Shown here one piece after another: positions 18,508-27,208 of a DNA stretch of 64,000 nt. The position numbers and the translations under genes are program-made. Origin of the DNA: Pleurocapsa sp. PCC 7319. Lineage in GTDB: Bacteria; Cyanobacteriota; Cyanobacteriia; Cyanobacteriales; Xenococcaceae. How positions within the stretch are numbered: position 1 is the stretch's first letter; the number at the start of each line of letters is the position of its first letter. The notes under the pieces were generated by a model. It was given only the letters and a program-made list of their open reading frames with translations, had not been told where the DNA came from and did no database searches. The DNA is taken from contig NZ_KB235922.1 in assembly GCF_000332195.1 (NCBI RefSeq), forward strand, positions 4,933,322 to 4,997,321. The letters are read 5' to 3'.

Positions 18508-18849
18508 TGAGCGTGAGGCGAGCTTTCATTTTATTGGTAATAAATTTATGAATTCTCGATTGAAAACATATTTTCAACTAAGTCGAGCTACCAGAATAAT
18601 TATCCAGAAAATTAAGACTGAATTAAGGCAAAAATCAGCTAACTTAAGTTTATTGCCCCATTTCCCTAAGTCCCAACTTCCCTAACATTTAAAATCGTTA
18701 ACTTATTTGACTATAGTCCGACGTTATGAGGACTTAGTGGTGGGAGGATGTCAATGAGAGTTGAGCAATTTAGAGTTAGATTTGCCATACTAGAAAGTAT
18801 TAAGAGTTAAGCTCCTTGCCCTCAGTAATTGGCAAGAAACATCATAGTC
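18508..18849. other. Gap between usp and TPR genes
   Basis: AT-rich, 342 bases. A small dyad (cttgcc/ggcaag, 18815-18836) sits 14 bases before the TPR start. Short CCCTAA-like repeats occur around 18660-18690. A 79-codon frame here is not convincing. Confidence 0.4.
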
Positions 18850-19545
18850 ATGAAATCGACAACGAGAATTCTACTAGGAATAGTCCTCACTCTTGGAGGA
18901 ATATTCGTTTTGGTTCAACCAACAGTAGCTATTTCTCCTATCAAGCAGCAACAGATAAGTAAATCTAGTCAGCAGAATATCCATAAGTTGTTCGATAGAG
19001 GTGTCAAGAAAACTCAGCATGGCGATTACCAAGGTGCGATTGCTGACTTTAATCAAGTTATCGCCTTGAACCCTCAATATTTAGAAGCTTATTGCAATCG
19101 AGGTATGGCTCACTATGGCTTAGGTAATTTTCAACAAGCGATTGCAGAGTTCAATCTAGCATTAGAGTTAGCACCGCGTCATGCTGATGCTTATAATAAA
19201 CGTGCAATTGTTTTGGCAGAACAGGGCAATTTTGAGCAAGCACTGAAAGATTTTGCTCAAGCCTTGAAGTTCGATGCTAGTTTTATTGATGCTTACTACA
19301 ATCGAGGTAAAGCACGTACCGAAATTGGCAATTATCAAGGCGCGATCGCAGATTATGATATAGCGATTAAGCTCGATCCTAATTTGGCAGAAGCCTATGG
19401 AAATAGAGGATTCTTACGCGCTCAGTTAGGAGATAAGCAACAGGGGTTAAAAGATTTACGGCACGCAGCCCAACTTTTTTTAGCTGCGGATAATCTAGCT
19501 GGGTATCAGCAAACCCTGACTTTTATTGAAATGATTAAACAGTAG
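18850..19545 (+). CDS. Exported TPR-repeat protein
   Basis: 231 residues from ATG 18850, chosen over TTG 18829 because it gives a clean signal peptide (STTRILLGIVLTLGGIFVLV, QPTVA). About four to five tetratricopeptide repeats follow. They are of the cyanobacterial kind: GDYQGAIADFNQVIALNPQY, GNFQQAIAEFNLALELAPRH, GNFEQALKDFAQALKFDASF, GNYQGAIADYDIAIKLDPNL. The last repeat is partial. It is probably a periplasmic or membrane-attached scaffold; partners are unknown. It is followed by a dispersed palindromic repeat and then lemA. Confidence 0.78.
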   Translation: MKSTTRILLGIVLTLGGIFVLVQPTVAISPIKQQQISKSSQQNIHKLFDRGVKKTQHGDYQGAIADFNQVIALNPQYLEAYCNRGMAHYGLGNFQQAIAEFNLALELAPRHADAYNKRAIVLAEQGNFEQALKDFAQALKFDASFIDAYYNRGKARTEIGNYQGAIADYDIAIKLDPNLAEAYGNRGFLRAQLGDKQQGLKDLRHAAQLFLAADNLAGYQQTLTFIEMIKQ

Positions 19546-19565
19546 AGATTATCAAAAAAAGTTGT

Positions 19566-19633
19566 ATTAGGACAAGTTTATTTGATTGCTCGTAAGTAAC
19601 AAGTAATAAGTAATAAGTAATGAGTGTCCTAAT
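19566..19633. repeat. Dispersed palindromic repeat, copy 1
   Basis: attaggaca and its complement tgtcctaat flank 50 bases. The interior has agtaata-type heptamers (agtaataagtaataagtaat) and the string tttatttgatt. The flanks on both sides are also shared with copy 2 (48381-48441), which lies in opposite orientation. It could be a MITE relic or a structured repeat. Confidence 0.6.
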
Positions 19634-19764
19634 GTAATTCCGTATTGCTATACCTGTAAGACTAGCTACTTTTTATGATTTTTTGGGAATTCTAAGAGAA
19701 AGATAATTTTTTTAATTAGATTAATTATTCTTCTTTAGATTTTCAAGAAAGTGAGTTGATAAAT

Positions 19765-20355
19765 ATGAATTCTTTTGTATCGATCCTGTTATCAGTGGTA
19801 ATTGTCTTTTTGTTGCTGACTTTTACTATTTTTATCATTGGAGTCAGGATTTATAACGGTTTAATCTATAAAAAGAATCAGGTTAGTAAATCTTTTTCCA
19901 GTGTAGATGTTTTACTCAAAAAAAGATGGGATTTAATTCCTAATTTAGTTTCGGTGGTTAAGCATCACATGGAGTTTGAACAGCAAACTTTAGCCGAAAT
20001 CACGAGATTGCGATCGCGAGTAATGTCCAATGAGGTAAGCGAGGGAGAAAGATTAAATCTCGAAAATCAAATCTCCCGCACCATGGGGAATATTTTGGCA
20101 TTGATTGAAAATTACCCTGAATTAAAATCTGATCAACACGTAAATCAATTATTAGCTTCTTTAAACGAAATTGAAGAACAAATATCTGCTGCTAGACGTT
20201 TTTACAATGCTGCGGTTACAGAATATAACAATGCAATTGAAATGTTTCCTAGTAACCTGGTCGCCAACTATATGCAATATCGCCCCAAAGAGTTGTTTGT
20301 TACGACTGAGGAAGAACGTAGCAATGTAAATGTTGGTGATTTATTAAATGGTTAA
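19765..20355 (+). CDS. LemA family protein
   Basis: 196 residues from ATG 19765 (a TTG at 19756 is the alternative). A membrane anchor at residues 2-26 is followed by the LemA coiled coil. Landmarks are IYNGLIYKKNQVSKSFSSVD, LLKKRWDLIPNLVSVVKHH, then ISAARRFYNAAVTEYN. This is the standard LemA layout, facing outside the membrane. It is followed by a DUF3137 gene 15 bases later, a pairing known in cyanobacteria and firmicutes. The function of the pair is not established. Confidence 0.85.
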   Translation: MNSFVSILLSVVIVFLLLTFTIFIIGVRIYNGLIYKKNQVSKSFSSVDVLLKKRWDLIPNLVSVVKHHMEFEQQTLAEITRLRSRVMSNEVSEGERLNLENQISRTMGNILALIENYPELKSDQHVNQLLASLNEIEEQISAARRFYNAAVTEYNNAIEMFPSNLVANYMQYRPKELFVTTEEERSNVNVGDLLNG

Positions 20356-20370
20356 TAGCCAAAGCATTTT

Positions 20371-21750
20371 ATGCATCAAGATATCGATTCTCAAAATAAT
20401 CCCCTGTCTCCAGAAGAAATTGAACGACTTTTTATTCAGGGCGATCGCAGTTTTCATCAGGGAAATTTTATCGCCGCCATCAATATTTTTGAACAACTAT
20501 TTCAAGAGCTAGATGCTAGTCATAGTATCTATTTCAATCTTCAACGTCAGTTAGTCAAAGCCTATCAACAAAACCAACAAATCGAACAAGCGATCGCATT
20601 ATGTCAACAGATGGCTACTAGTGATGTAGCAGCCACTTGTCTTTGGGGACAGAAATTTTTAGCATCTCTAGCTCCAGAAATTTATCAACAGATTTTAGTT
20701 ACTCAGTCCGATCAGGCAACACCAGAGTCAACAGTAGATCGATCATTAACCGGTATCAAACTGAAAACTTTATCAGAGTTTAAGCAATACTGCCAGGACA
20801 ATTTATTAGGATATTTAAAACAGTTAGAAAATACGAGAAAAAGAACTCTCATAACTATTATTATTTCCGGTATTATTTGCTTGGTATTTACCTGGTTTAT
20901 ATGTCGAATATTATTAAATCATTTGGCAATTGGTAATGTAATCTTGTTATATCTCTCTTGCCTTAGTTTCCCCCTCTCTATTTGGTTGATTTTCTGTCGT
21001 AGCTGTATTCAAGTTTATGGTTTAGGTTTTAAACGCAATATTATTGCTAAAATAATTGATTTTATTGATGATCGAGGCAGACTTAGTTATGCAAGTCATT
21101 TATTTTTAGAAGATAAACGCCAAACGATTATCGCTTTTACTAAAAGTCAAATCTTGAGAGATGAATTAGAAGAACCCGAATCTCTAGAACAAGAAGACTG
21201 TATCTACGGCACTATAGGCAATACAGATGTCTTTTTTGCCGAAATTTTAGTTAAAAAGGTCATAGGTGGGCAAAGAAATGAGTTGGGTTTAGAAAGTTTT
21301 ATCCATAAATCTGACATTTTTCACGGTTTATTTTTTGAGGCCAAATTTTCTAAAAAGTTTGTCAGTCGGACTTTTATTGTGCCTAATGATACTAAGAGTA
21401 AAATTGCTCATTTAAATAATTGGCGTGGAGAACTAATCAAGTTGGAAGATCCTGAATTTAATCGCCTATTTCGAGTTTATGGTGATAGCCAAATTGAATC
21501 CCGCTATATTCTCTCGACTAATTTAATGAGTCGTTTAGTCGATTTTAATTGCAAGGCTGGACGCAAAGTATATCTTTCTTTTATTGATGGGTTTGTCTAT
21601 ATTGCGATTCCCTACAGACACAATTTATTTGAACCCAAACTATTTAAGAATATGCTCTCTTTTGCTCCTCTCAGGGAATATTTTCAAGATTTGCAATTAA
21701 TGATCGGCATTGTAGAAGATTTAAACTTAAATCGCCGTATTTGGGGGTAG
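20371..21750 (+). CDS. TPR-like plus DUF3137 membrane protein
   Basis: 459 residues. The N-terminal part to about residue 120 is TPR-like (QGDRSFHQGNFIAAINIFEQ, then AYQQNQQIEQAIALC). Then come two membrane helices (about 163-215) and a C-terminal DUF3137 domain of about 200 residues (LGLESFIHKSDIFHGLFFEA, KFVSRTFIVPND). It is downstream of lemA by 15 bases, so the two are co-expressed. The fused TPR portion is an addition not always seen in DUF3137 proteins. Function unknown. Confidence 0.72.
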   Translation: MHQDIDSQNNPLSPEEIERLFIQGDRSFHQGNFIAAINIFEQLFQELDASHSIYFNLQRQLVKAYQQNQQIEQAIALCQQMATSDVAATCLWGQKFLASLAPEIYQQILVTQSDQATPESTVDRSLTGIKLKTLSEFKQYCQDNLLGYLKQLENTRKRTLITIIISGIICLVFTWFICRILLNHLAIGNVILLYLSCLSFPLSIWLIFCRSCIQVYGLGFKRNIIAKIIDFIDDRGRLSYASHLFLEDKRQTIIAFTKSQILRDELEEPESLEQEDCIYGTIGNTDVFFAEILVKKVIGGQRNELGLESFIHKSDIFHGLFFEAKFSKKFVSRTFIVPNDTKSKIAHLNNWRGELIKLEDPEFNRLFRVYGDSQIESRYILSTNLMSRLVDFNCKAGRKVYLSFIDGFVYIAIPYRHNLFEPKLFKNMLSFAPLREYFQDLQLMIGIVEDLNLNRRIWG

Positions 21751-22055
21751 AACACCGCACCCAAAGTTTTCTTTAACAGGCAATTATTGTATGATTGGAA
21801 AACTAAGTAATAATACGTAAGTTTTTTGTTGCTTTCTACTAGTTCTTAATTAAACAAAGTAGTTTGTCTAGTGCTGCGTCAACTAATTAATGATGGATAT
21901 ATTTTTACAGTTAAAAACTATCCTTTAACCTTTTCCCCTTTCCCTTTACCCGTCAATTTTTAATTGACAGAATACTAGCGTCTCTTGTTTGCTGAGCAAT
22001 ACAAATTATAAGCATCTTCGTTGCCTATTTTAAAAGGATGTATCTATAGCTTAAG
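21751..22055. other. Gap between DUF3137 and the first GAF-array gene
   Basis: 305 bases, AT-rich. It includes a pyrimidine tract (about 21920-21950) and a small dyad gtcaatt/aattgac (21952-21968). This region should hold the GAF gene promoter. Confidence 0.4.
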
Positions 22056-25000
22056 ATGTCTGCACCTAAAAACGATATAGATCAAGATAAATCTAGCTTT
22101 CAAACACGTGAAAGTGATATTGATGGAGAAACAACTCTTCCTAAAACTTCTCAAGAGAGAAAGTTACGGCATAACAGACAAAACGATCCTGTGCCAACTG
22201 ATTTGAATCAATCAGCTCTTCCCGAACAAGCTACGCCAAAATCAGTTCGTAAAAATGTTACTGAGACTAAAGGGGGAGAAATAGTTAAGGTTGAGACTAA
22301 ATCACCGAAAAAACAGCCTAAAAAAGCATTTTTTCACCACTTACAAACTCAGACAGTAGCTATTTTAGTAGGTAGCGCAGTAATGTTGCCCATATTAGCA
22401 GTGGGAACAGCAACTTATTATTTTGGAAGCCAAACCCTCAATAAACAAGCTATCTTGGCGAAACGATTTGATAATCTGGGTTTAGCAGAAACAGAATTAG
22501 CACGACAACAAAAACTACAACAGCTACTGGCAGCATTGTTAATTGGTACGGGGACTACAGCTTTACTGACGGGGGCTATAGCTGCTTGGGGAACAAAAAG
22601 ACTCTTAGATTCGAGATCAAAAATATCTACCAAAGAAATAGAGGAAGAAGATGAAACCTATGTGAATGGGGAATTTATTCAAAATTCTAATCAGTCTGTT
22701 TCACAACCAAATATTCTCAAAGCCATTGTCGAAGAAGCTCGTAACTATCTAAATTGCGATCGCGTTGTTGTGTATAGTCTCAACCAAGATCGGTACGGTG
22801 TTGTAGTAGCAGAGTCAGTAGCTCCAGACTATACACAAGCATTAGGTAGAACGATAGTAGATCCCTGTTTTGAAGCTAAGTATCTCAAAAAGTACCGCGA
22901 TGGTCGAGTGAGGGCAATTGATAATATCTACGAAGCAAAAATGACTCCATGTTATTTGGAGCAATTAGAACAGCTAGAAGTCAAAGCCAATCTAGTTACA
23001 CCAATCCTCAACCAAGATAAGTTGTTCGGGTTATTAGTAGCTCATCAATGTAAGTCATCGCGAAAGTGGCAAAAAGCAGAAATTAATTTTTTGCTGCAAC
23101 TTGCTCAAAAAGCAGACTTGACTCTGGAAAACGCTAAGTTATTAGATGATATCATTCGCCTTCGGGCTCGGACAAAGAAAGAGAGGAGATGGACTCATCA
23201 CTTTACTGATGCCACTCAGTATATTCGCCAATCCCTCAAGCAAAATGATGTCCTGGATATCAGTGTTGAAGAAGTACGTAGAGTTTTAAAATGCGATCGC
23301 GTAGTTATTTACAGTCTCAATCAAGCTCAATACGGTGTGGTTATTGCCGAATCACTAGCTCCTGGTTATCCCAGAGCCTTGAATAAAACTATCTCTGACC
23401 CCTGTTTTGCAGCCAGATATCTCGATAAATACCGTGATGGTCGAGTAAGGGCAATTGATAATATCCAAGAAGCAGGAATGACTAAATGCTATGTCGAACA
23501 GTTAGAAACTTTGGATGTTAAAGCTAATTTGGTCACGCCTATTCTTAATGAGGGCAAGTTATTTGGTTTATTGGTAGCTCATCAGTGTAACCAACCCCGC
23601 CATTGGCAAAATTATGAGATTCGCTGGATGACCCAAATTGCCACTCAAGTTGGTTTTGCCTTGGATAACGCCAAGCTATTAGCTGAATCGACAAGACAAC
23701 AAGCTCAGGCAGAAAGAGAACGAAAATGGACTAATTACTTTACCGATGCCACTCAGTATATTCGCCAATCCCTCAAGCAACACGATGTCCTAGATATCAG
23801 CGTGGAAGAAGTGCGCCGAGTTTTAGAGTGCGATCGCGTAGTTATTTACAGTCTTAACCAAGATCGATACGGTGTGGTGATTGCCGAATCATTAGCTCCT
23901 GGTTATCCCAGAGCCTTAAATAGAAAGATTGAAGATCCTTGTTTTGAAGCCAGATATTTGGATAAATACCGTGATGGTCGAGTCAGGGCAATTGATAACA
24001 TCCATGAAGCAGGGATGACCAAATGTTACATCCAACAATTGGAAACTCTAGAAGTAAAAGCCAATCTAGTCACGCCCATTCTCAATGAAGGTCAATTATT
24101 TGGTTTATTAGTAGCTCATCAGTGTAGCCAACCCCGCCACTGGCAAGACTATGAAATTCGCTGGATGACTCAAATTGCCACTCAAGTTGGTTTCGCCTTG
24201 GATAATGCCAAGATCTTAGCTGAATCGACAAGACAACAAGCTCAGGCAGAGAGAGAACGAAAATGGACGAATTATTTTACCGATGCCATTCAATATATTC
24301 GTCAATCTCTTTCACAAGATGATGTTTTGGATATCAGCGTGGAAGAAGTGCGCCGAGTTTTAGAGTGCGATCGCGTCGTAGTTTACAGTCTCAACCAAGA
24401 TCGATACGGTGTGGTGATTGCTGAATCAATTGTTCCTGGTTATCCCAGAGCCTTAAATAGAATAATAAAAGACCCCTGTTTTGAAGCCAAATATCTCGAG
24501 CAATATCGTGATGGTCGGGTTCGGGCAATTAGTAACATCCGGGAAGCAGGAATGACTAAATGCTACATCGAACAGTTAGAAACTCTGGAAGTTAAAGCCA
24601 ATCTGGTTACACCCATCCTCAATGAAGGTAAGTTATTTGGTTTATTAGTAGCTCATCAGTGTAGTCAACCCCGCCACTGGCAAGACTATGAAATTCGGTG
24701 GATGACCCAAATTGCTACTCAAGTTGGTTTTGCCTTGGATAACGCTGCCTTATTAAAAAGATTTCAAAACGATAGTCTAGCAACTCAATTACTCAAAAAT
24801 TTTAGTCTCGATATCAGTGAAGGAACCAACACATCAGATCTACTTAAAATTGCTGTCGAACAAGCCCGTAAAATAGTGAAGCTTGATCGCGTCATTGTTT
24901 ATCAGTTTGATGCTGACTGGAACGGTAATATAGTAGCTGAATCTTTAACAACTGGATATCCCAGAGGGTTAAATACTCTGTTTAAAGACCCCTGCTTCGG

Positions 25001-25919
25001 TCAAGAATATGGAGAAAAATATCGTCAAGGTCGCATCAAGGCGATCGCCGATATTTATCAGGCAAATTTAACTACCTGTCACTTAGAACAGTTAGAATCC
25101 CTAGCAGTTAAGGCTAGTCTTGTAGTGCCAATTTTGCAAGATGAGCGACTATTCGGTTTATTAATTGGTCATCAGTGTGAACAACCCCATCAATGGGAAC
25201 AATCAGAAATAGATCTATTTGCTCAATTAGCTCTTCAATTAGGATTTGCTCTGGAACGTTTTCAGCTTAAGGAAGAGTTGGAATTGGCACAACAAAACCA
25301 CAACCATGAGTCTGACGAACAGCAGCTAGAACTACTAAATTTTCAACAAAAGATCTCAGAATTAATCGCCGAAAATAAAGCGGCACTGCAAGATCTCAAA
25401 ACCCAAATTAACGATCGCTCAGTATTTACGAACGATTTTACTCCTCAAACAAAGGCGATTAAGCAACAGCATGACCAGAAGAGTTCGGAGTACTCGCTAC
25501 GCGAGAAGCTTCGCAACGGAGTTCGGAATTCAGAGTTAGCTAGAGGTTCAAGTCTGTTTTCAAACGAGCCCAACTCCGAACTACTAACTACTAACTCTGA
25601 ACTAGAGCGAAGCGACCTTGATTCATTAGAACTTGAGCCCAAGATGGCTTCTGAAGAATTGATGCTCAAATCAAATAATCAACAGACAAAAGACATTACT
25701 ACAGTACAAGAAGAGATACAGGGTCAACTCAGTACTGGTGATCATGAGCGACTATATCAAGAAGCGATCGCTGAAGCTAAGGAAAAAGTCGAGGTACTTA
25801 ACCAGTCCAACCAGAATCTTTACCAAATGGTAAGTCTAATCAACGATATGAAAGCAGGGATAGAAAGATCATCAGCCAGAGAAACAACACCAGACCAGTT
25901 GGAAGCTGAGGAATCGTGA
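22056..25919 (+). CDS. Tandem-GAF sensor protein 1 (five GAF modules)
   Basis: 1287 residues. A basic N-terminus (1-95) precedes two membrane helices (about 100-123 and 156-178). Five GAF domains follow, at about 220-365, 395-550, 574-725, 753-905 and 926-1080. Each was read with DPCF plus a later C(Y/H)xxQL cysteine; the last has the canonical CH. The 28-residue spacing was counted in the first module. This is the two-Cys layout of DXCF-type cyanobacteriochromes, so bilin binding is possible (inference). Modules 2-4 are near copies with a 537-base period. The C-terminus is a Gln/Glu coiled coil without kinase, GGDEF or MCP output. A repeat is embedded at residues 1141-1187. It is convergent with the PstS-like gene 11 bases away. 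Confidence 0.83.
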   Translation: MSAPKNDIDQDKSSFQTRESDIDGETTLPKTSQERKLRHNRQNDPVPTDLNQSALPEQATPKSVRKNVTETKGGEIVKVETKSPKKQPKKAFFHHLQTQTVAILVGSAVMLPILAVGTATYYFGSQTLNKQAILAKRFDNLGLAETELARQQKLQQLLAALLIGTGTTALLTGAIAAWGTKRLLDSRSKISTKEIEEEDETYVNGEFIQNSNQSVSQPNILKAIVEEARNYLNCDRVVVYSLNQDRYGVVVAESVAPDYTQALGRTIVDPCFEAKYLKKYRDGRVRAIDNIYEAKMTPCYLEQLEQLEVKANLVTPILNQDKLFGLLVAHQCKSSRKWQKAEINFLLQLAQKADLTLENAKLLDDIIRLRARTKKERRWTHHFTDATQYIRQSLKQNDVLDISVEEVRRVLKCDRVVIYSLNQAQYGVVIAESLAPGYPRALNKTISDPCFAARYLDKYRDGRVRAIDNIQEAGMTKCYVEQLETLDVKANLVTPILNEGKLFGLLVAHQCNQPRHWQNYEIRWMTQIATQVGFALDNAKLLAESTRQQAQAERERKWTNYFTDATQYIRQSLKQHDVLDISVEEVRRVLECDRVVIYSLNQDRYGVVIAESLAPGYPRALNRKIEDPCFEARYLDKYRDGRVRAIDNIHEAGMTKCYIQQLETLEVKANLVTPILNEGQLFGLLVAHQCSQPRHWQDYEIRWMTQIATQVGFALDNAKILAESTRQQAQAERERKWTNYFTDAIQYIRQSLSQDDVLDISVEEVRRVLECDRVVVYSLNQDRYGVVIAESIVPGYPRALNRIIKDPCFEAKYLEQYRDGRVRAISNIREAGMTKCYIEQLETLEVKANLVTPILNEGKLFGLLVAHQCSQPRHWQDYEIRWMTQIATQVGFALDNAALLKRFQNDSLATQLLKNFSLDISEGTNTSDLLKIAVEQARKIVKLDRVIVYQFDADWNGNIVAESLTTGYPRGLNTLFKDPCFGQEYGEKYRQGRIKAIADIYQANLTTCHLEQLESLAVKASLVVPILQDERLFGLLIGHQCEQPHQWEQSEIDLFAQLALQLGFALERFQLKEELELAQQNHNHESDEQQLELLNFQQKISELIAENKAALQDLKTQINDRSVFTNDFTPQTKAIKQQHDQKSSEYSLREKLRNGVRNSELARGSSLFSNEPNSELLTTNSELERSDLDSLELEPKMASEELMLKSNNQQTKDITTVQEEIQGQLSTGDHERLYQEAIAEAKEKVEVLNQSNQNLYQMVSLINDMKAGIERSSARETTPDQLEAEES
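23190..24757. repeat. Tandem 537-base GAF modules within protein 1
   Basis: Three copies of a 179-codon unit (helical linker plus GAF), with the same motif at 23220, 23757 and 24294, each exactly 537 bases apart. The near identity of parts of the units points to recent duplication or gene conversion. Confidence 0.8.
25480..25617. repeat. Dispersed inverted/STRR-like repeat inserted in frame
   Basis: agttcggagt (25482) with actccgaact (25573), and ttcagagttag (25529) with ctaactctgaa (25591), are inverted arms inside the coding region. The text resembles non-coding repeats such as the one near 47.70-47.74 kb (ctctgaact, actccgaact). It encodes residues 1141-1187 without breaking the frame. 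Confidence 0.6.
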
Positions 25920-25930
25920 ACTGCTGAAAA

Positions 25931-26971
25931 TTAATCAAGAGGAATGAAACCAGATTTGGTTATTAGCTTCTGTCCTTGGGGTGTTAGCAAGAAATTAGCA
26001 TAGCTGTGACCTATTGGCGATCGCACTCCTTCATTGTGGAGAAATACTACGTATAGATAATGAGTTAGAGGATATTGAGCAGTAGACAAAGCTTTGATAT
26101 TTAGTTGATTACGTCGCTGGGGACAATCAGCAGGAGATACCAAAGGCTTGCGGTAAGGAGCAATCAGATCACTTCCTTGAAGACCCAAAGACAAAGGTTT
26201 AACAGTACATTGGGGAACAAGTGCTGATGCAGAACCATAGTAAATGCCTCCCGGATTACTGGCTAATTGGCGAAGTGCTTGAGTAGTTGTGGCAATAAAT
26301 TCAACATTTGAACCAAATTCTTGCTCCTGAAGAATCCTAGAAGCAAAAAAATCAACCATACCTCCTATATTAGGAGGACGAGAATAGGCTGTAATTGCTA
26401 AGTCTGGCCCCCCTACCTCCTGCCAATTAGAAATTTTTCCGGTGTAAATTGCTTGAAGTTGGCTAAGAGTTAGACCAGAAAGATTTAGCTGAGGGTGAAC
26501 GACAACAGCTATAGCATTGACCGCTACCGGCACTTGTTTTAGCTTTAATCCTTTTTGTTGGGCTAGTTCGTATTCTTGGGGCAATAGTGAATGAGAAGAC
26601 TGGACAAAAGCCAATTGACCCTCAAGTAACATCTGGATTCCTGGGCTAGTGCCTGGAGGTTGATTTTGGGGTTGTACATAGCGTAATTGTAATTCGGGTC
26701 GCTCAGATTGAATTACTGAATCTACTACTAAACGAAGTGAAGCCCAGGCACTGCTGCCACCATAATTAAAAACGCCAGTTGCTACGTTAGGCACATGAGC
26801 AAAATCAGGAATATTTTGGGCAACTCCTGAGGCTTTAATGCTTGAGTTTTGAGATATTTGCCAAATTCCTACCGAGATTAATGCTACAGACCATCCTAGA
26901 ACAATAAAGACCGCTAAAACGACAGTTATTAATATCGGTTTTTCATAAATCTTCTGATGGAAATTTTCCAT
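25931..26971 (-). CDS. Membrane-anchored PstS-like phosphate-binding family protein
   Basis: 346 residues. One membrane helix (about 12-38, ILITVVLAVFIVLGWSVALI) is followed by a PBP-like domain. Landmarks are GVFNYGGSSAWASLRLVVDS, LEGQLAFVQSS and AVVVHPQLNLSGLTLSQLQA. IYTGKISNWQEVGGPDL and GYxNFLLTPQGQ-like text near the end are also diagnostic of PstS/SphX-type binding proteins. There is no pstCAB next to it, and the anchor replaces a lipoprotein signal. It may therefore be a sensor or scavenger rather than a transporter subunit. It lies between two GAF-array genes; the intergenic gap to GAF gene 2 is 237 bases and shared by divergent promoters. Confidence 0.78.
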   Translation of the reverse strand: MENFHQKIYEKPILITVVLAVFIVLGWSVALISVGIWQISQNSSIKASGVAQNIPDFAHVPNVATGVFNYGGSSAWASLRLVVDSVIQSERPELQLRYVQPQNQPPGTSPGIQMLLEGQLAFVQSSHSLLPQEYELAQQKGLKLKQVPVAVNAIAVVVHPQLNLSGLTLSQLQAIYTGKISNWQEVGGPDLAITAYSRPPNIGGMVDFFASRILQEQEFGSNVEFIATTTQALRQLASNPGGIYYGSASALVPQCTVKPLSLGLQGSDLIAPYRKPLVSPADCPQRRNQLNIKALSTAQYPLTHYLYVVFLHNEGVRSPIGHSYANFLLTPQGQKLITKSGFIPLD

Positions 26972-27208
26972 AGTTTAGTGGAATTAAGCAAATAATATAT
27001 AAACAAATTTTTGTATTATATTATCAATCTATATTAATCTATACATAACAAATATACTAAGTAATTTTACGGAAGTAACTTTTAGCATCTTGCTTTCGCA
27101 CTCAGAATTCTTAAGAGGATGTCTGAAAAGTAGTTTTGGGGACTGAAAATATTACTTCTTAATTACTTTGGGTTTTTGAGAAGCTATCTAAATAACTAAC
27201 TATGATTG

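Noticed and set aside
18446-18685. 79-codon frame overlapping the usp gene end
   Set aside because: It lies mostly in repeat-like intergenic DNA and shares the end of usp; no family match.
19566-19633. Short heptamer tracts as a CRISPR array
   Set aside because: Repeats are 7 bases and without spacers of CRISPR size; no cas genes are in the window.
21952-21968. gtcaatt/aattgac as a terminator
   Set aside because: Only 7 AT-rich pairs and no T run; 200 bases past the gene end.
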